Shown here: one piece after another, positions 26,173-34,844 of the stretch
Layout of the letters: every line of letters begins with the position of its first letter
Numbering within the stretch: the stretch's first letter is position 1
Assembly: GCA_016788565.1 (NCBI GenBank)
Contig: JAEUSP010000055.1
Span: 85,914 to 149,913, forward strand
Source of the DNA: Chlorobiota bacterium
Lineage (GTDB): Bacteria; Bacteroidota; Ignavibacteria; OLB7
Direction of reading: 5' to 3'
Length of the DNA: 64,000 nucleotides
Made by a program: the position numbers and the translations under genes
The notes under the pieces: generated by a model
What the model was told of the DNA's origin: nothing
Database searches by the model: none
The model's input: the letters and a program-made list of their open reading frames with translations, nothing else

Positions 26173-27525
26173 TTAACGAAGGCGAAGGCGCAAGCTATCG
26201 GCGGCGGCATGGTTGAGAAGATCAATCCGGGAATTGATCCCTGTGGCTTTCTTCAGCATCATGGCCGCGCTGTCGCGAAGGTTGTTTGCGGCGTAGATCG
26301 CGGCGGCGTGATAGAAGAGCGTGGCGTGCTGTGTGTTCATCCGAATTGCCGTGCGGATCAGCGGAAGCGATTCGGGGGCCGCGCCGTTTTGGAACAGTGC
26401 CCAAGCGTAGGTGTCGCAGGCATCAATGTTCATCGGGCGCGTTTGGTGATCCCGTTTGGCGCGCATCACCGCGTCATCCAGATTGATCCGGTGGTTTGCC
26501 GAAAACAGCGCAAGCTCACGATCCACGTTCCACCCCGAGGCCTGGTGCTGCGTGAACGCATCCACCACCTTTTGCTGAAGCCCTTTGGCTTCTTGCAGTT
26601 TGCCCATTGCCAAATAGAGGTCCGCCAGTTGTTCAAGAAATAGATGCTCGGAGGAAATCTCTAAGGCTGATGTCAGAAGCGTGACCGCCCCGGGATACTC
26701 ACTCTTCATCGCTTTCACCATCGCTTGCCCGGCAATGGCGTAGGGGTAGGACGGGCGTTCCTCCAACGTTTTCTGAAAAAGATAATCAGCGGTGTCCAAC
26801 TTCCCTGCGTTCAGGTACAGCCCCCCCAATGTGTAGGCTGCCCAAGCCTTCGACTCCTCGCCAGGGCCGCCGCTGTTCACTGCCTGAATCATCAACTCCA
26901 TCGCTCCTTTTGGATCGCCGAATAACTCCCGCAGATAGGAAGCACGTGAGTAGGCACGGATGTCGGGGCGGATTGCCATCATGGAATCGCAAGCAACCAG
27001 CGCGCTATCGTAGTGGCCAAGCTCAACGTAGGCATCGCACAGCACCCCCCAAGCAAAGGCGTTCTTCCGGTTGGCGGCAATCACTTGCTGGATTTGCTGT
27101 TTCGCGTTGGCAAACTGATGCTGGGTCATGGAGATGGAAGCCCGTAGCATCAAGGCTTCGTAGCTGTTTGGCTGGCGGCGCAGCACCGAATCCAGAATTG
27201 CGCTGGCCACAGGAATGTAGAAATGATGATCCCCCGAAACCCGTGATTCCTGAAGATAGACTTCCGCCGCCTTCACGTAATTCTCCAACTGGTCGGGGTG
27301 TTTTTCAATATCGGTGCGGTAGCCTTCAATCAATTTCTGCCATTTCGTGAACTCCTGCGAGGGCTTCGATTCAAACGTTCGCTTCTTCAAATCGGGAATG
27401 AAGGTTTGCGGTGATGCAGCCGCTGGATTGCTTGTGGACGGTTGCCGCGACGAATCGCCGCAACCAACAATCAAGATGAGCAGTGCCAGCATCGTTGCAG
27501 CAGAAAAGTGAGAAATCGAAGCCAT
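26173..27525 (-). CDS. TPR-repeat lipoprotein
   Basis: 450 aa from ATG 27525. The signal peptide MASISHFSAATMLALLILIVGC has a lipobox ending at C22 (LIVGC), so membrane anchoring by lipidation is expected. The rest, from about residue 60, is a string of degenerate tetratricopeptide repeats (for example PNSYEALMLRASISMTQHQFANAKQQIQQV and ETYLQESRVSGD-type helices), a protein-protein scaffold. A longer upstream frame overlaps the repeat-rich intergenic region and lacks a signal peptide, so it was not used. Middle member of the DUF4331-HupE cluster. Confidence 0.82.
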   Translation of the reverse strand: MASISHFSAATMLALLILIVGCGDSSRQPSTSNPAAASPQTFIPDLKKRTFESKPSQEFTKWQKLIEGYRTDIEKHPDQLENYVKAAEVYLQESRVSGDHHFYIPVASAILDSVLRRQPNSYEALMLRASISMTQHQFANAKQQIQQVIAANRKNAFAWGVLCDAYVELGHYDSALVACDSMMAIRPDIRAYSRASYLRELFGDPKGAMELMIQAVNSGGPGEESKAWAAYTLGGLYLNAGKLDTADYLFQKTLEERPSYPYAIAGQAMVKAMKSEYPGAVTLLTSALEISSEHLFLEQLADLYLAMGKLQEAKGLQQKVVDAFTQHQASGWNVDRELALFSANHRINLDDAVMRAKRDHQTRPMNIDACDTYAWALFQNGAAPESLPLIRTAIRMNTQHATLFYHAAAIYAANNLRDSAAMMLKKATGINSRIDLLNHAAADSLRLRLR

Positions 27526-27539
27526 TGATGTAGGGATTT

Positions 27540-27575
27540 GGCTGTGTGAGTAGGCTGTGTGAGTAGGCTGTGTGA
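27540..27575. repeat. Nearly perfect 13-bp tandem repeat (x2.8)
   Basis: Unit ggctgtgtgagta occurs at 27540 and 27553, with a partial third copy from 27566. It lies 15-50 bases upstream of the TPR lipoprotein start, on the untranslated side; a slippage-prone 5' region is possible. Confidence 0.6.
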
Positions 27576-27666
27576 TGAAGCCGCGTGAGCCGTGAAATTT
27601 TGGGAGTGAGTTGTGTGAAGTTGGTTGCTCGGAGTTTCCGTTGCGGGCTCGGTGAATCATGCCACC

Positions 27667-27713
27667 GGCAGTTGCCAGATATTCAGAACACTCCCATTGT
27701 TCTGGCAACTGCC
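27667..27713 (-). terminator. Inverted repeat after the DUF4331 gene
   Basis: ggcagttgccaga (27667-27679) and its exact complement (27701-27713) form a 13-bp stem; an inner cagaaca/tgttctg pair is also possible. It lies about 100 bp past the DUF4331 stop. There is no clear T-run, so terminator function is tentative. Confidence 0.45.
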
Positions 27714-27810
27714 AGTGAAGCATGACCATCGCATCGTCCCCTCCTTCCCTCCCTTCTTTTCTCTCACCTCATCCCCCCTGTTTTCTTGGTTATCGTTCCT
27801 GTTTTCTTGG

Positions 27811-29895
27811 TTATCGTTCCAGCGTGATCTTCATCGAGGAGACCGCTGCGCCGTTGACCACAAGCTGAGCAACGTAGGTTCCCGAAGGCACGTCCAGCGT
27901 CGGCTCCCACTCGGTGACGTAGGTTCCTGGCTCGACGCGCTGGTTCACCAGTGTGGCCACTTGGTTTCCGTGAGTATCATAGACGATCACACGGGTGTTG
28001 CCAACAGCGTTCACGTGGAAACGGAGTGCAGTTTCGGTTGTGGCCGGGTTCGGGAAATTTTGGCCAACGAACTGCCCTACCGGAGCCGAGATGCCAAGCG
28101 CGCTTGCAGGCGTTGGATCATCGTCGCGGCGGATTCCGGTTGTCAGTTTCTTCACGTAGTCGTAGCCGCGATGTGGCGGGGCCATGTAGGGCCATTGCGA
28201 GCGGAACGGAAGATCGTTTGCTTCCGGGCCGGCGGAGTAGGTAAGCACGCCAAGCAGTTGCGGCGTAACGGGGGAGGGAGATTGGTCGGGGATGTAGTCA
28301 TCATACCACAATCCAACGGCTGCAAGAACAATCCCAGCAACGGCTTGAAGCTCGATGCGGGTCACGTCATCTTCCAAGCGGCGGCCGTTCGGGAATCCAT
28401 CCATGTTCGGGATGAATTGAAGGTCGGCGTTTTGGTTGTAGGCCGGGTCGGTCAGCCCAAGCACGGCGGCTTGCACCAATCCCAACGAACTGAATTTGGG
28501 GTCGTTCCGCGGCGTGACAGGAACCGCCATGTTCAGACGGAGCATATCACCCAATGACGGAAGGAAGTTGTTGGCAAATGGCTTCCCGACTGCAAGCGGG
28601 TTTCCATTTTTTCCGGTGGCAAGCTGGTACGGCGGGACGTTTGGAACACCGGTGTAGAATGCCGGAAGGACATCCACGCGGCGCGGTTCCCCTTTTCCCA
28701 GCAAGATTCCACCGAACAGTTGATCGCTGAGTGCCGTCCCCGCACGTGCCGATTCTGGAAGGCCGAACAGTCCATCTTTTCCATTGCGGAAATCGAACGA
28801 TCCCAACGATTTGGATTGGATGCGGAGCTTGGCAAATGCCGGAACCGCACCGCCGAACTGGCTATCGTCCATGTAGAGCGCAAGCTCTGGGTTCATAAAG
28901 TACTTTGCGAACACAGCAACTTCGTCAGCATCGTACGGTGTGATGGCGTTCCAGTAATCCTTCATGCCGATTGGAACCACTGCTTCGTTGGTCAGTGGCA
29001 TTCCCAGCCGCGAGACTTGGATCCAATCGCCGGAGACATCTGGGGCTTTGCCATCGGTGCGGAGCGTGGTGACTTTTGGGCGGCTTGCGCTAGTCCATAC
29101 GCCGATTGTGTAATCGCCATCAAGGATATTTTTGGCTTCGCTCACCGGCTTGCCATCTTTCTGGACAAGCTGAATTGGGATTTTCAGGGCAATGGCGTGG
29201 CAGTTGAAACCGGCCACTGCATCGCGGGCGCGTTCAAAGCCCTGGCCATCTTTCAGGCGGGTTTGGCCAAGATCGAAGATGCCCCCCAGGTCAACGAAAA
29301 ATGGATCATCAACCGGGCCACAGAAGACGGTTTCGCCGCTGGTGGCGGTGGTGATTGCAGCGTTCATCAACTGCTCGTAGGATTTGTTCAATCCTGCCGC
29401 CCCTTCAATCGAACGTGGGCCAATGTTCGATGGTGGTACAACGCCGTTGTTGACAATCACTTGGAAAGTTTTGCCGCCGTCGGTGCTTTTTTCGGCGGTG
29501 TAGGTGGTCTTCAAATTCTCCTTCCCCAGCCGGATGTTGAAGAACGTTGTGGGGTCTTCGTTGGTTTTGGTGAAGGTGAAACGGTAAACAATCTCATCCC
29601 CTTTCTTTGCCGCATCGTTATCAATGTGGATCAGATACTGGATGTTCTCGCCGAAGCTGGCATAGTTCGGCCCCCCTTCCGGTAACTCCAGCGGGATGTA
29701 GTTGGCGATGATGGTGATGGTGTTGGGGTCGTCTGGGCTTCTGAAGGCGTAGAGGTCGGTGTTGTCAGCCAACGGGTCGTTGCTGATCAGTGGTGCTTCG
29801 CGGTGGCTGGAGCCAAACGCTGGCTGCATTGGCAAACTCAGTGCCAGCGCAGCAGCCGCTCCAGTCAGTGCTTTCATCCAGTGATGTTTCTTCAT
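27811..29895 (-). CDS. DUF4331 family secreted protein with T9SS sorting domain
   Basis: 694 aa. After a signal peptide (MKKHHWMKALTGAAAALALSLPMQPAFG) the DUF4331 hallmark SSHREAPLISNDPLADNTDLYAF appears at residues 29-51, then a ~500-residue body and a terminal ~75-residue sorting domain (VGQNFPNPATTETALRFH ... VVNGAAVSSMKITLER). The start has a good ribosome-binding site (gggagag). It probably leads the operon with the TPR lipoprotein, DUF6702 and HupE. The DUF4331 family is uncharacterised. Confidence 0.9.
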   Translation of the reverse strand: MKKHHWMKALTGAAAALALSLPMQPAFGSSHREAPLISNDPLADNTDLYAFRSPDDPNTITIIANYIPLELPEGGPNYASFGENIQYLIHIDNDAAKKGDEIVYRFTFTKTNEDPTTFFNIRLGKENLKTTYTAEKSTDGGKTFQVIVNNGVVPPSNIGPRSIEGAAGLNKSYEQLMNAAITTATSGETVFCGPVDDPFFVDLGGIFDLGQTRLKDGQGFERARDAVAGFNCHAIALKIPIQLVQKDGKPVSEAKNILDGDYTIGVWTSASRPKVTTLRTDGKAPDVSGDWIQVSRLGMPLTNEAVVPIGMKDYWNAITPYDADEVAVFAKYFMNPELALYMDDSQFGGAVPAFAKLRIQSKSLGSFDFRNGKDGLFGLPESARAGTALSDQLFGGILLGKGEPRRVDVLPAFYTGVPNVPPYQLATGKNGNPLAVGKPFANNFLPSLGDMLRLNMAVPVTPRNDPKFSSLGLVQAAVLGLTDPAYNQNADLQFIPNMDGFPNGRRLEDDVTRIELQAVAGIVLAAVGLWYDDYIPDQSPSPVTPQLLGVLTYSAGPEANDLPFRSQWPYMAPPHRGYDYVKKLTTGIRRDDDPTPASALGISAPVGQFVGQNFPNPATTETALRFHVNAVGNTRVIVYDTHGNQVATLVNQRVEPGTYVTEWEPTLDVPSGTYVAQLVVNGAAVSSMKITLER

Positions 29896-30031
29896 TGTTC
29901 TGCTCTCCCTACGTTGAGGAATTGGTACGGTTGGTTGTTGGGATACCGACGACTGTGGGGAGATACGAAAGGAGTGGGCAGCTGGATTGAGTGGCGGAAA
30001 AATTACTTGGGATCATCACGCGGGCGAATTC

Positions 30032-30113
30032 GTCCCGTCATCGCGAGGAGTCTTCGACGAAGCGATCTCGCGGGTTGCTCGGAAGCCATCGGACACCGTG
30101 CTGGCCGCCAAAT
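30032..30113 (+). repeat. Dispersed repeat, copy 1 (40-bp perfect core)
   Basis: The core 30036-30075 (cgtcatcgcgaggagtcttc onward) is identical over 40 bases to the reverse complement of 63401-63440. Similarity continues more weakly to about 30113. It lies between the DUF4331 gene and the YCF48 gene, in a ~375-bp stretch (29896-30269) with no gene otherwise seen. Confidence 0.85.
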
Positions 30114-30269
30114 CGCCACTGCTTTTTGTTTTTGAATTGTGGAATTCATTTTGCAATAACGGATTTACATTTCTTCCTCAACTTTCACCCAAACTGCTCC
30201 CTGTTCCCAAACTCCTTCGTATCATGCAGCGCCTTTTCTCACGCTACTCATGTTCATTGGAAGTGTCCC

Positions 30270-33200
30270 ATGTCCCCTTCGTTCCAGCGTGCGTTCTGCT
30301 CCTTCTTCCTTCTGGTTTTTACGGTGCTTTTCTTCAACGGCAGCACTGCGGTAGCTCAATGGCGGAAACTTACCGCCTACTCCACCGGCTTTTATAACGA
30401 GGTCTTCTTCTTCGATAACCAACACGGCTGGATTACCTCCTTCAACGGAACCGTACTCCGCACTGCCAATGGCGGAACTACCTGGCAATCAAGCTCCCTC
30501 CCAAACGCAAAAAGCTCACCCAATCGCGACATCTGCTTCGTTAGTTCCTCCACCGGTTTTATCTCCGGCGATGATGGCATCTGGAAAACCACCGATGGCG
30601 GAGCCTCCTGGACCAATGTCTCCCCCTCCTCACCCACAATCTCCGGAAGCACAAGCTGCTGGTTCATTGATGCCAACAACGGCGTTCTTGGTTTCGGCGG
30701 ATGTGCCGATTCAACAGTGACCTTCTGCTCAACTACCGATGGCGGAACTACGTGGTCGTCTGTTAGCTACAACCACACCATTGCGGATGTGGCCGTTGGC
30801 GGAATCGGCTACACGAACGGAGCCTATCACGCAGCGGGCGGAAGCGGAAAGCATTGGAAATCAACTGATGGCGGGGCATCCTGGAGCTACCTTCCAACTG
30901 GGTCCGGCGGGTGGCAGGAAGATTTGGTGACGGCAGCAGGGAATATCTTTGTGGCATCGGCAGACGGAACAAGCTGCGCGGCAATCGGTGGCGGGAAAAT
31001 TTTGCGCTCCACCAATGGCGGTTCCTCCTGGGCCGCCGCCAACTTCCCCTCGGTGGTGATGTGGGGCATTACCATGTTCAGCGGAAACGATGGCTGGGCC
31101 TGCGGCGACAACGGCAACGCATTCAAAACCACCAACGGCGGAACCACCTGGACGAACACCTCGTGCGGAATGGCCAGTGCCGACCGCATTGACGACATCC
31201 ATTTTACCGATGCCACCCACGGCTGGGCCGTGGGTGATGGAATCTACCAGTACGTCCCACACTACTACTTGCCAATCCGCGACACCATTGACTTCGGCGA
31301 TGTTTTGGTCGGGACAAAGCGGGGCGATTCCCTTGTTCCCGTGAAGTCAATCGGGACCGCTGGGACAATCCAAAGTTGGCAAACTGCTGGGGCCGATTCT
31401 GCTCACTTCAATCTTCCGTCAGCCATCACTCCTATCCCTGTTCCTTCTTGTGGTTCAGCGGGTGTGCTTGCCTCATTTCAACCAAGAAGTGAGGGGGTGA
31501 AAATTGCCCGTGTTGAACTAACGCTTCTTGATGCTGCCACCCCAATTGCCGTTGTGGTGAAAGGGCGCGGCGTGCGCCCACGAATCGCCGCGCCAGCAAC
31601 CTTCAAAGCCGCCGACACTATGATCTGCGATTACCGCAGATTCGACACCATCCCCGTTCGCAATCTTGGCTCCTATCCACTTCAGGTTGATAGCGTCTGG
31701 TTCAGCGATATGCGTTCGGGCAGGTTCAGCGTCGTCCGCCCCCTTCCTCCATTTTCCGTTCCCGTCGGGTCGGTTGTTGGTTTGGTGATCCAGACAGATA
31801 TGGGCGGAACAACCGGAGCCTTTGCCGCCACGTTGCAGCTGCGGAATAATGATCCGGACGCTGGCGCATCCCCCCACCAAGTGGTGATGTCGGGCTATCG
31901 CCGGAAAATCCTTTCTGAACTTGATCCCGATACAGCCGTCACCATCCCTTCGGCTCCGCTCCGAACATCGTCGGCGGTCTGCATCCGGTTGGCAAATATG
32001 GGGGATGGAGTACAAGTGATCGAGTCGGTGAAGCCGCTGAACGGAAGCCCAGCAATCACCCTGAAAAACACCGTTGTGAATCTCCAGATTCCGCAAGGTG
32101 AGTACACCATGCTCTGCTTTGAAGCCCGCGCAACCGACACGCTCCCGCACGAACGGAAATTCTGGATTCGGATGCAGCCGTGCGGAAGGGATACGTTCGT
32201 TGTGGTGAAGTTCAAAGCAACCAACCCCTACGCTGCGGCTCCCTCCCAGCGGTCACTTCAGCTGGCAACCTGCGGCGCGCTGGCAACCGATTCGATTGTG
32301 GTGAAGAACAACGGGAACAGCGAATTACTGCTCCGTTCGGCGCGGTTCGGTTCGCCAGCGTCATCGTTTGTGGTGGCCTGGCCAACGGCTTGGCCCGTTA
32401 CGGTGATGCCGCACGATTCGGTGATACTGGCCTACCAGATAACCCCCACCAACGCCCAACAGCGTGACACCCTATCAATCCAAAGCAACGACAGCACGTT
32501 GGCCGGCGGCCTGCTGAAAATTCCTTGCTTGGTCACGTTTAGCCGGCCACAGGCTTCGGCGGCTGTTGTGCAATCGGGGCAATCTCCGGTCTGCCGCTCG
32601 GCTGATACCACCTGGCAGCGGGTTGCGATTGCCAACGGCGGAAACGTGGCCGTGACGATTCTTGAGGTGATCCAACAGTCGGGCAACCAACTTCCGTTTG
32701 CCGTGCAAATCCCCCGCCAAACTATTGCCGCAGGCGCGCGCGACACCTTGCTGGTTGGGCTGGTTGCGGCGCAACCCGGCAGCTTTCATGAAGGATTTGT
32801 GGTGCGGTTTGCCGAATGCGGGCTTGCCGATTCCCTCACCCTTCGCCTTGATGTTGCCGAGGCTTCGGTGGCCTGGGTTCGGCAAAGCGTCACGCTTGGA
32901 ACAGCACCGTTGGGTGAGCAAACTTCTGGCGTGATTGAGATTGTGAACAACGGGACGCGCGATGTCGCGATTGACTCACTCTACCTCACCAACTCGAAAT
33001 TCCTGATTCAGGGGATTAGCTTCCCGTTGCTGCTGCGCCCCGGCGAACAACGGGCGATCAACATCCTGTTCGTTGGCGACTCAACCGCTGGCCGATTCAC
33101 GGCTGATGTTGTTGCTGTCACCGCCTCACCTTGCCAGCAAAAAATCACCGGAAGCATTGCGGTGGAAGTGACTTCGCAGGAAGTGACGCTGAGCACCAAC

Positions 33201-34844
33201 CGCATCTCCTTCGGCACGCTTCTGCCGTGTGCAATCCCAACTGCTGTGGATTCAATCACGGTGCGGAATTACGGGACTGCCGTTGTGAAAATCACCCAAG
33301 CCCAGCTTGCCAACTCAGCCTCGCAATTTCAATTTCTGAACTCCCCCTTCCCCCGCGACCTTGCCCCGGGGGATGCCGCCACACTGCTTGTTGGCGTGAA
33401 ACCCGGCCCGCAAGAAACCCTTTCCGACCGATTGGTGCTGCTTACCGAACCAGCCTTGCAAACCGAACTCAGCACCGAGCTAACGGCCCAGCGGGAATCC
33501 GTTGGCAGCGCGGCACTGGATCAATCGGGCGCGCCGGTGGCGGAACTCAGCTTTGTTGGAGTGACCCCGTGCAGAACCTCCATCACCAAGCAATTTCGGC
33601 TGCGGAATCAAGGGAGCGTGGCCGATACGTTCGCGCTTACTTCAACCTCAACCGATTTCACAATCACGCCAACCGGCGCGTTTGCGTTGGGGGCTGGCCA
33701 GGAGCAGTGGGTGACGGTTGCGGCAGATCTATCACAAGCAAGCTCCACCGAAACGTTGGTGATCCGTTCGGCCAACTGCTTGGGTGAGGGGCGGATTGAG
33801 CTGCGAACCAGCCTCCGCACGGTAGCGATTGACCGCCCCGACACGCTACGCCAGCAAGCCGTTGTTGGGAAGGTGAGCGATGGAGTTCTGGAACTGCTGA
33901 ACCCCTCCTCCGATTCGGTGCTGGTGGACGAAGCCGTCATCCAACATGGTGGCGATGCTTTTTCACTTCAGTTCACTTTGCCGCAAGCGATTGCGCCCGG
34001 TGGGCGGCTGGCAATCCCCATTCAGTTTGCCCCCGATTCGGTTGGCTTTTTCAGCGGCGCAATCCGGCTAACCCTTGCCGCACCTTGCCCCGATACTCTG
34101 ACAGTCTATCTGTGGGGCGATGGCGGAAGCGACCGAATGGATACCGTTGCAATCAGCATGGGAACAACCGTTGGGCGTTGGGGTGAAACCGTGACCACGC
34201 CACTCATTGTTGCCAACAGAAGCAACCGCCAACTTCACGTTGATGTTGGCGTGCAGGCAAACCGCCGATTGCTACGGCCAACAAGCGTAACCACCAAAAC
34301 CAACAGGGCCGACTTCATCTGGATTGACTCGGCCAACGGCAGCGTGCAGCTTCGTGGGCTTTCCATCCCCCCTGTTTCTGCTGCGGCGAACTCGGTTGCC
34401 CGCACGATTTCCGATACTGTGGCCACCATCACTTGGCAGGTGCTTCGGGGGGATACGGTTGCAACGCCAATCTCCATTTGGGGAGTTTCGGCTGATGCCC
34501 GCGCCGTTGTGGCCACCACCGACGGAGCTTTCCTTCTGGAAAATTATTGCGATGCCCACGGGCGATTGCTTCGCGCGGCGGGGCTGCTTGAACTGAAGCA
34601 GAATATCCCCAACCCGTTCAGCCAAACAGCGGTGATCGAGTTCGAAATCCCGTTCAATGGCCAAGCAACACTGACGGTGACGGATCTGTTGGGGAACACC
34701 GTTCTTCAGCCAATCAACGGGCCACAGGTTGCGGGCCGCCAGCAGGTTGTGATTGATGCAAACAGCCTGCCCCACGGGGTCTATCGCTACACCCTTCAGG
34801 CTGGATTGCAGACCCTTTCACGCTGGATGATTGTGGCGCGGTGA
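30270..34844 (+). CDS. YCF48/choice-of-anchor-D secreted protein with T9SS domain
   Basis: 1524 aa from ATG 30270 (MSPSFQRAFCSFFLLVFTVLFFNGSTAVAQ, a signal peptide); the frame upstream runs through repeat DNA. Residues ~30-330 hold YCF48/BNR-like repeats with Asp-box-like motifs (TANGGTTW, TTDGGASW, STDGGASW, STNGGSSW, TTNGGTTW). Residues ~340-1430 are a string of choice-of-anchor-D (ASH/Ig-like) units, for example DFGDVLVGTKRGD and NLGSYPLQVDSV. The last ~80 (LKQNIPNPFSQ ... LSRWMIVAR) are a T9SS type-A sorting domain. An adhesin or matrix protein is the usual guess. It is coupled to the OmpA-like gene. Confidence 0.87.
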   Translation: MSPSFQRAFCSFFLLVFTVLFFNGSTAVAQWRKLTAYSTGFYNEVFFFDNQHGWITSFNGTVLRTANGGTTWQSSSLPNAKSSPNRDICFVSSSTGFISGDDGIWKTTDGGASWTNVSPSSPTISGSTSCWFIDANNGVLGFGGCADSTVTFCSTTDGGTTWSSVSYNHTIADVAVGGIGYTNGAYHAAGGSGKHWKSTDGGASWSYLPTGSGGWQEDLVTAAGNIFVASADGTSCAAIGGGKILRSTNGGSSWAAANFPSVVMWGITMFSGNDGWACGDNGNAFKTTNGGTTWTNTSCGMASADRIDDIHFTDATHGWAVGDGIYQYVPHYYLPIRDTIDFGDVLVGTKRGDSLVPVKSIGTAGTIQSWQTAGADSAHFNLPSAITPIPVPSCGSAGVLASFQPRSEGVKIARVELTLLDAATPIAVVVKGRGVRPRIAAPATFKAADTMICDYRRFDTIPVRNLGSYPLQVDSVWFSDMRSGRFSVVRPLPPFSVPVGSVVGLVIQTDMGGTTGAFAATLQLRNNDPDAGASPHQVVMSGYRRKILSELDPDTAVTIPSAPLRTSSAVCIRLANMGDGVQVIESVKPLNGSPAITLKNTVVNLQIPQGEYTMLCFEARATDTLPHERKFWIRMQPCGRDTFVVVKFKATNPYAAAPSQRSLQLATCGALATDSIVVKNNGNSELLLRSARFGSPASSFVVAWPTAWPVTVMPHDSVILAYQITPTNAQQRDTLSIQSNDSTLAGGLLKIPCLVTFSRPQASAAVVQSGQSPVCRSADTTWQRVAIANGGNVAVTILEVIQQSGNQLPFAVQIPRQTIAAGARDTLLVGLVAAQPGSFHEGFVVRFAECGLADSLTLRLDVAEASVAWVRQSVTLGTAPLGEQTSGVIEIVNNGTRDVAIDSLYLTNSKFLIQGISFPLLLRPGEQRAINILFVGDSTAGRFTADVVAVTASPCQQKITGSIAVEVTSQEVTLSTNRISFGTLLPCAIPTAVDSITVRNYGTAVVKITQAQLANSASQFQFLNSPFPRDLAPGDAATLLVGVKPGPQETLSDRLVLLTEPALQTELSTELTAQRESVGSAALDQSGAPVAELSFVGVTPCRTSITKQFRLRNQGSVADTFALTSTSTDFTITPTGAFALGAGQEQWVTVAADLSQASSTETLVIRSANCLGEGRIELRTSLRTVAIDRPDTLRQQAVVGKVSDGVLELLNPSSDSVLVDEAVIQHGGDAFSLQFTLPQAIAPGGRLAIPIQFAPDSVGFFSGAIRLTLAAPCPDTLTVYLWGDGGSDRMDTVAISMGTTVGRWGETVTTPLIVANRSNRQLHVDVGVQANRRLLRPTSVTTKTNRADFIWIDSANGSVQLRGLSIPPVSAAANSVARTISDTVATITWQVLRGDTVATPISIWGVSADARAVVATTDGAFLLENYCDAHGRLLRAAGLLELKQNIPNPFSQTAVIEFEIPFNGQATLTVTDLLGNTVLQPINGPQVAGRQQVVIDANSLPHGVYRYTLQAGLQTLSRWMIVAR

